Shown in pieces: positions 39,614-43,535 of a stretch of DNA of 43,535 bases. The stretch is from NCBI GenBank assembly GCA_026982665.1, contig JALSGQ010000126.1, positions 1 to 43,535 on the forward strand, in the 5' to 3' direction. The notes under the pieces are model-generated. The model was not told the DNA's origin and did not search any database. It saw nothing but the letters and a program-made list of their open reading frames with translations. Both the position numbers and the translations under genes were made by a program. This stretch comes from Hyphomicrobiales bacterium. Lineage in GTDB: Bacteria > Pseudomonadota > Alphaproteobacteria > Rhizobiales > Aestuariivirgaceae. How positions within the stretch are numbered: the first letter of the stretch is position 1; the number at the start of each line of letters is the position of its first letter.

Positions 39614-40666
39614 ATGCCTGCCAGATATCTCCAGATCCGCCCTGACGAGGCCGGGCAGCGGCTGGACCGCTGGCTGAAGGCGCGTTTTCCCGCCTTTGGC
39701 TGGCCGCGGCTGCAGAAGCTGCTGCGCAAGGGCGAGGTGCGCATCAACGGCCGCCGGGCAAGGCCGGATGCACGCCTGCAGGCGGGTGATGAGGTGCGCC
39801 TGCCCCCTGCCCTGGCACATGAGATGGATGCTGACAAAAGTGCCGATTCACCAGTCCTTTCCGAACAGGAGTGGGAGCGGTTTCGCAATATGGTCCTGTT
39901 CGAGGACGCTCACCTGCTGGTGCTGAACAAGCCATCCGGCCTGCCGGTGCAGGGAGGCAGCCGCACGCATCGCCACGTGGACCGTTACCTGGCGGCGCTG
40001 GCCGCCAGAGAGGGAGCACGCCATCGCTATCGGCTGGTGCACCGGCTTGACCGCGACACCTCCGGCGTGCTGGTGGTGGCGAAATCCCGCCACATCGCCG
40101 CGGCATTGGGCAAGCTGTTCGCCAGCCGCACCGTGCGCAAGATCTACTGGGCCGTGGTGCATGGCTGCCCGCAGCCGCGGCAGGGACTGATCGACAACGA
40201 GCTGGTGAAGGTGCGCATGGCCGATGGCGAGCGCATGGCCGCGGCCGATGCCCTGCCCGCCGGTGCCCGCATCATCGGCCAGCCGCAGCCGGCGAAGAGC
40301 CGCTACAACGTGCTCGGCTGCGCGAAAGACGACCACACCGGGCACCCGCTGGCCGCGTGGGTGTCGCTGAAACCCACCACCGGGCGCACGCATCAGCTGC
40401 GGGTGCACATGGCACACCTGGGCCATCCCATCATCGGCGATACCCGCTATGGCGGGCTTGTGCACATGGAGCGATTGCCCGAAGGCATGGAAAGCCGCCT
40501 GCACCTGCATGCCCGGCGCATCAGCTTTCCGCACCCGGAAAGCGGCGAGGTCATCGACATCAGCGCGCCGCTGCCGGAACACATGAAGCGCAGCTTCACC
40601 CTGCTGGGGTTTGACAGCAGGGATGACGAACGGGCATCACCACCTTCGAGACGACGCAAGGGCTGA
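39614..40666 (+). CDS. rluC: RluC/RluD-type 23S rRNA pseudouridine synthase
   Basis: A 350-residue enzyme isomerising uridines to pseudouridine in 23S rRNA. An S4 RNA-binding domain occupies about 12-65 (RLDRWLKARFP, then LRKGEVRINGRRA) and the catalytic domain holds HRLDRDTSG at 143-151, with D146 as nucleophile. TGRTHQLRVHMAHLGHPIIGD is the second family block. The crcB-rluC-HAD-ATP12 arrangement supports RluC rather than RluD, though the exact target uridines cannot be read from the sequence. AGGGGTGA lies just before the ATG. Confidence 0.92.
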   Translation: MPARYLQIRPDEAGQRLDRWLKARFPAFGWPRLQKLLRKGEVRINGRRARPDARLQAGDEVRLPPALAHEMDADKSADSPVLSEQEWERFRNMVLFEDAHLLVLNKPSGLPVQGGSRTHRHVDRYLAALAAREGARHRYRLVHRLDRDTSGVLVVAKSRHIAAALGKLFASRTVRKIYWAVVHGCPQPRQGLIDNELVKVRMADGERMAAADALPAGARIIGQPQPAKSRYNVLGCAKDDHTGHPLAAWVSLKPTTGRTHQLRVHMAHLGHPIIGDTRYGGLVHMERLPEGMESRLHLHARRISFPHPESGEVIDISAPLPEHMKRSFTLLGFDSRDDERASPPSRRRKG

Positions 40667-40682
40667 TGCCCGCAGCACCACC

Positions 40683-40696
40683 ACGGAAAAATCCGT
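40683..40696 (+). promoter_or_regulatory. Small hairpin over the HAD gene ribosome site
   Basis: ACGGA-AAAA-TCCGT forms a perfect 5-bp stem with a tetraloop ending 1 nt before the ATG at 40698. The only purine-rich ribosome-site candidate lies in the left arm and loop, so the structure could dampen initiation unless translation from the upstream gene opens it. Confidence 0.35.
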
Positions 40697-40697
40697 C

Positions 40698-41459
40698 ATG
40701 CACCTGATCCTGTTCGACTGCGACGGCACGCTGGTGGACAGCCAGCACAACATCATCACCGCCATGCGCCGTGCCTTCGCGGACGCCGGCCTGCCCGCCC
40801 CGGCGGATGCGGCGGTGCGCGGCATCATCGGGCTGTCGCTGCATGCGGCGGTGCAGGCGCTGGCACCGGAAGACACGGAGCCTGCCGTGCTGCAACGGCT
40901 GGAACAGGCCTACAAGGAGCACTTCTTCCGCCTGCGGCACGAGCCGGACTTTCACGAGCCGCTGTTTCCCGGCGTGCGCGAGGCGCTGCAGGCCCTGCAT
41001 GCACGTGATGACGTGCTGCTGGGCATCGTTACCGGCAAGTCGCGCCGCGGGCTGGAGGTGCTGCTGGAGCGCGAACGGCTGAAGGAGCACTTCATCACCC
41101 TGCAGACGGCGGATGATGCTCCATCGAAGCCCCACCCCGGCATGGTGCTGCAGGCGCTTGAAGAGACCGGAGCAGAGCCGCAGCGCACCGTGGTCATTGG
41201 CGACACCCGCTACGACATGCAGATGGCGCGCGCCGCCAATACGGCTGCACTGGGCGTGGGCTGGGGGTATCATCCTCCACGGGAGCTGCTGCAGGCCGGT
41301 GCGCACGCGCTGGTGCACGAGCAGGAAGCGCTGGCGCACGCGCCGCTGCAACTGCTGCAATGTGCAGGCATGCATCCAGCAGGGCAGCGGGCAGCGGCAG
41401 GAGATGCAACGGAAACCCACGCAACGGGAAGGCGTGAAGAAGAAGGCATGAAGTCATGA
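40698..41459 (+). CDS. HAD-superfamily hydrolase (phosphoglycolate-phosphatase-like)
   Basis: A 253-residue HAD phosphatase. All four motifs are visible: FDCDGTLVDS with D7 and D9, T112 in IVTGKSRRG, K144 in SKPHPGM, and D169/D173 in IGDTRYDM. A helical cap lies between motifs I and II. It resembles Gph-type phosphatases, but the substrate is not determinable. The last 30 or so residues (after QCAGMHP) are low-complexity. The stop overlaps the ATP12 start (ATGA), and the same HAD-ATP12 pairing is common in alphaproteobacteria. Confidence 0.92.
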   Translation: MHLILFDCDGTLVDSQHNIITAMRRAFADAGLPAPADAAVRGIIGLSLHAAVQALAPEDTEPAVLQRLEQAYKEHFFRLRHEPDFHEPLFPGVREALQALHARDDVLLGIVTGKSRRGLEVLLERERLKEHFITLQTADDAPSKPHPGMVLQALEETGAEPQRTVVIGDTRYDMQMARAANTAALGVGWGYHPPRELLQAGAHALVHEQEALAHAPLQLLQCAGMHPAGQRAAAGDATETHATGRREEEGMKS

Positions 41460-42346
41460 CGCGAGAGCATGAGGATGCATGTGCCCTGAGCGGAGAGCGG
41501 CTGCAGGAGCTGCTGCGCCAGCACGCCCGCCGTCCACTGCCGAAACGTTTCTACAAGGAGGTGGAGGTGTCGGCCGTGGCGGCAGGGGATGGCGCTCTTG
41601 CAGGCAGGAATGGTGCCTTTGCCGTGTTGCTGGATGGCCGCCCCCTGCGCACGCCGCTGAAACGCCCCCTGCATCTGCCGACGCTGGCGCTGGCCGAAGC
41701 CATCGCGGAGGAATGGCGCGCGCAGGAGCGGCACATCGACCCCGGCTCGATGCCGCTCACCGGCCTGGCCAACGTGGCCATCGACAAGGCCAGCGCGGCC
41801 TCCGGGGCCAACGTGGCCTCCGGGGCCAGCGTGGCCAGCGCGGCTTGCGGCGAGGCCAATGCCGCGGACAGCGAACGCGAGGCACTGCTGGCACACCTGC
41901 GCGAGCTGGCGGCGCATGACCTGCTGTGCTATCGCGCCGATGCCGCCACCCAGCCGCAACTGGCGCAATGGCAGCGCGAACACTGGGAGCCGCTGCTGCA
42001 ATGGGCGGAATCGGCGCTGGGGGCGCAACTGCAGGCGGCGCAGGGCATCATGCCGGTGGCGCAACCGGAACAGGCCGTGCAGGCTCTGGTGAACTCGTAT
42101 GCCGCACAGCCGCCCTTCGTCTTCGCCCCCCTGTTTCACATGGCCACGCTCACCCGCTCGGCCATCCTTCCCCTGGCGCTGCTCTCCGGGCGGCTGGATG
42201 CAGAGACGGCATGGCAGGCGGCAACGCTGGAGGAGCAGTGGAACATGCAGCAATGGGGCGAGGATGCCGAGGCTGCCGCTGCCCTGCAGCGGCAACGGCA
42301 GCAGTTCATGGCCGCCGCCCGCTTCCTGCAACTGATTTCACAGTGA
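41456..42346 (+). CDS. ATP12 family F1-ATPase assembly chaperone
   Basis: A 296-residue homologue of mitochondrial Atp12, which binds the F1 alpha subunit during ATP synthase assembly. Family blocks are PKRFYKEVEV, FAVLLDGRPLRTPLK, AEEWRAQERHIDPGSMPLTGLANVAID, and HDLLCYRAD, followed by QREHWEPLLQWAE. An insertion of about 28 residues (112-139, Ala/Ser/Gly-rich) splits the usual ANxAID...ERxxLL segment and is encoded by a tandem repeat. The protein is therefore somewhat longer than usual. The ATG overlaps the HAD stop, so it is translationally coupled. Confidence 0.9.
   Translation: MTREHEDACALSGERLQELLRQHARRPLPKRFYKEVEVSAVAAGDGALAGRNGAFAVLLDGRPLRTPLKRPLHLPTLALAEAIAEEWRAQERHIDPGSMPLTGLANVAIDKASAASGANVASGASVASAACGEANAADSEREALLAHLRELAAHDLLCYRADAATQPQLAQWQREHWEPLLQWAESALGAQLQAAQGIMPVAQPEQAVQALVNSYAAQPPFVFAPLFHMATLTRSAILPLALLSGRLDAETAWQAATLEEQWNMQQWGEDAEAAAALQRQRQQFMAAARFLQLISQ
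41795..41830 (+). repeat. 18-bp tandem repeat within the ATP12 gene
   Basis: Two 18-bp units, GCGGCCTCCGGGGCCAAC (41795-41812) and GTGGCCTCCGGGGCCAGC (41813-41830), differ at two positions and are followed by a partial third copy (GTGGCCAGC). Each adds six residues of the form ASGAxV. They lie in the insertion that is absent from typical ATP12 proteins and keep the frame. Confidence 0.75.
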
Positions 42347-42462
42347 ACAAACGCCACCTGCCGCAACCTCAGGGGCACCTGAAGGGCACCTCGCCCGCAT
42401 GAGGGCATTCCTGCCTGGCGACATTCATGGCAGGTCGATGGCCGGGAGGCTTGCTGCCCTGC

Positions 42463-43215
42463 TCATTTCCTGCCCATGTGCTGCAGCAGCAGCCGGGCGG
42501 CCGGCAGGGCCTGCGGCTGCTCGCGCACGGCTGCCTGCAGCGCCGGCAGGCCGCCGGCGGCATAGGTCGCCACCGCCTTCAGCAGCTCGCGCAGCTGATC
42601 GGCCGCACCTTCATCGAAGCGGCAATGCGCACCACCGGTGATGCGGGCGATCTCGGCAAAGGCGGTGGCCGCCTGCGGATCGTATCCCTCCTGGAACATG
42701 AACACCGGCACCCCCAGCAGGGCCACCTCGCCGGCGCGCTGCGCCAGCTCGTCGATGTTCTCCTCGCAGGCATCGCCAATGTGCACCGCCGCCTGCACGG
42801 CGCGGCGCTCCGCCTCCTTGCGCACATGCCCCAGCACCCGGCCTATCTGGGTATAACCGCCGCGGCAGTCGATGCGACTCATGAGATCGGCCAGCCGGCG
42901 CGGGTCATCCACCCATTTCGACGCCCGGCACTCGTTGAAGCCGCGGTAATAGACCAGCTGCACCTCCAGCCCCGGCACACCCTGCTGCCGCAAGTCGGCC
43001 ACGGCATGAAACATCTCCGCCTGCAGGTGCTGCGCCCGGTCCCACAGCGGCTGGCGGCTCATGGTGGCATCAAGCGAAAAGACGAGCCGCCCACGCGCAC
43101 CTGCAGCGCGCGAGGGCTTCGGCAATCTCTCCACCTGCTGCAGGAAGGCATCCACCTCGTCCGCCGCCGACGGCATGCTGCCGGTGCGTGGTGATGGCGT
43201 CGTCTCCTTCGCCAT
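42463..43215 (-). CDS. VWA-domain protein
   Basis: A 250-residue protein with a von Willebrand A fold. The MIDAS motif reads D49-A-T51-M-S53 in LVFSLDATMSRQPLWDRA, a DxTxS variant; a Thr in CRGGYTQIGR and an Asp in HIGDACEENID supply the other metal ligands. No signal peptide is seen, so it is cytoplasmic. The C-terminal 40 residues (LPALQAAVREQPQALPAARLLLQHM) form a helix-rich tail. Function unknown. GAGGGAG lies before the ATG at 43215. It converges with ATP12; that 116-nt gap has a CCTGCC/GGCAGG hairpin (42410-42434) that could end both transcripts. Confidence 0.8.
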   Translation of the reverse strand: MAKETTPSPRTGSMPSAADEVDAFLQQVERLPKPSRAAGARGRLVFSLDATMSRQPLWDRAQHLQAEMFHAVADLRQQGVPGLEVQLVYYRGFNECRASKWVDDPRRLADLMSRIDCRGGYTQIGRVLGHVRKEAERRAVQAAVHIGDACEENIDELAQRAGEVALLGVPVFMFQEGYDPQAATAFAEIARITGGAHCRFDEGAADQLRELLKAVATYAAGGLPALQAAVREQPQALPAARLLLQHMGRK

Positions 43216-43264
43216 GGCTGCTCCCTCTTGCCGTGCCAACCGGCATCAACTGTCCCGGAGAAAG

Positions 43265-43279
43265 AATTTTCGCAAAATT
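43265..43279. promoter_or_regulatory. AT-rich palindrome in the shared VWA / outer-membrane-protein promoter region
   Basis: AATTTT-CGC-AAAATT is a perfect 15-base palindrome around a 3-nt centre, flanked by GAGA and TCTC, and stands out in this GC-rich DNA. It lies 50 nt before the VWA start on one side and 78 nt before the outer-membrane gene start on the other, so it could be an operator for either. Confidence 0.4.
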
Positions 43280-43319
43280 TGTCTCGGAAACCAAGCATTA
43301 ACCTTAACGCCCTATGAAT

Positions 43320-43349
43320 GTTCCCATCAGTTCAACCGAAGATGGGAAC
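43320..43349 (+). promoter_or_regulatory. Leader hairpin before the outer-membrane protein gene
   Basis: GTTCCCATC (43320-43328) and GATGGGAAC (43341-43349) are perfect 9-bp complements with a 12-nt loop, ending 7 nt before the ATG at 43357. It may stabilise the mRNA or gate translation. An alternative in-frame ATG (43342) lies in the right arm. Confidence 0.45.
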
Positions 43350-43356
43350 CGGGAAC

Positions 43357-43535
43357 ATGAACAAGCGCACTTCTCTTCTTGCACTGTCCGCGGTGATGGC
43401 CGCCTTCGCCACCCATGCCGCTTCCGCCGCCGACCTCGCCCCGCCGCCGCCCCCGCCGGCACCGGAGATCCGCGCCACCGTTTCCGACTGGACGGGGCCC
43501 TACATCGGTGCCGTGCTGGGAGGCACCTGCATGGA
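43357..43535 (+). CDS. Outer-membrane beta-barrel protein, 5' part only
   Basis: The window ends inside this gene, so only the first 59 residues are seen. They form a signal peptide (MNKRTSLLALSAVMAAFATH, cleavage after ASA near residue 24), then ADLAPPPPPPAPEIRATV and SDWTGPYIGAVLGG. The linker followed by DWTGPYIG is typical of alphaproteobacterial Omp25/Omp31-type small beta-barrel proteins. GGGAAC upstream acts as ribosome site, just after the leader hairpin. A start at 43342 (MGTGN) is less likely. The barrel itself lies outside the window. Confidence 0.75.
   Translation, partial: MNKRTSLLALSAVMAAFATHAASAADLAPPPPPPAPEIRATVSDWTGPYIGAVLGGTCM

Noticed and set aside
43298-43307. TTAACCTTAA before the outer-membrane gene as a CtrA site
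   Set aside because: The two TTAA halves are only 2 nt apart rather than 7, so the CtrA full-site spacing is not met.

Overview
The window is one contiguous stretch of GC-rich chromosome from an alphaproteobacterium. The evidence is a block in the conserved order erpA-like / dgt - argS - SPOR protein - nagZ, plus alr-mlaE-mlaF, DUF2093, livHMGF with a DUF6867 gene, and crcB-rluC-HAD-ATP12, all groupings known from this class. Rare start codons (TTG for rnr, GTG for mlaE), short operon overlaps (ATGA, TGATG) and a CtrA-type TTAA-N7-TTAA site agree with that. The order or genus cannot be fixed from the sequence alone. I see no rRNA, tRNA, insertion sequence, prophage or CRISPR array; this is mostly housekeeping chromosome with small lineage-specific insertions.

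Layout. 1-7.9 kb: Fe-S carrier (minus), then dgt, argS, a very long Pro/Ala-rich SPOR-domain membrane protein and nagZ (plus), covering nucleotide pools, translation, division or cell-wall binding and peptidoglycan recycling. 7.9-8.6 kb: a gene-free stretch of about 0.7 kb, rich in inverted repeats, with a near-CtrA site and three consecutive hairpins. 8.6-12.1 kb: O-antigen ligase/polymerase-like protein, moeA, ftsB with a perfect CtrA-type site upstream, and acpS (minus). 12.2-17.8 kb: rnr, an exported HSL-type esterase, a decayed inositol-monophosphatase-like protein and a patatin (plus). 17.9-23.8 kb (minus): YbdK-type ligase, mlaF, mlaE, alr, guaB. 24.2-25.9 kb: DUF2093 protein and glutathione reductase. 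25.9-30.2 kb (minus): livH-livM-livG-livF-DUF6867, a branched-chain amino acid importer operon without its binding protein and with a large hairpin in its leader. 30.6-34.6 kb: a cupin-like protein possibly related to DMSP lyases, an EamA exporter, a YihY/BrkB membrane protein, and a copper pair (DUF2946-like, then PCu(A)C chaperone). 34.8-37.5 kb: SLC13 transporter and a tandem universal stress protein. 37.5-42.3 kb: acylphosphatase (minus), rimO, crcB, rluC-type pseudouridine synthase, HAD phosphatase and ATP12 chaperone, closely packed. The end holds a VWA-domain protein (minus) and the 5' end of an outer-membrane beta-barrel gene.

No single exotic multi-gene system stands out. The most unusual signals are non-coding or degenerative: the structured stretch at 8.36-8.54 kb, the livH leader hairpin, the CtrA-type site before ftsB, two proteins that look like enzymes with lost metal ligands (IMPase-like and cupin-like), a repeat-driven insertion in ATP12, and the 1009-residue SPOR protein. 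All family assignments come from motif recognition by reading; none was checked by database search.
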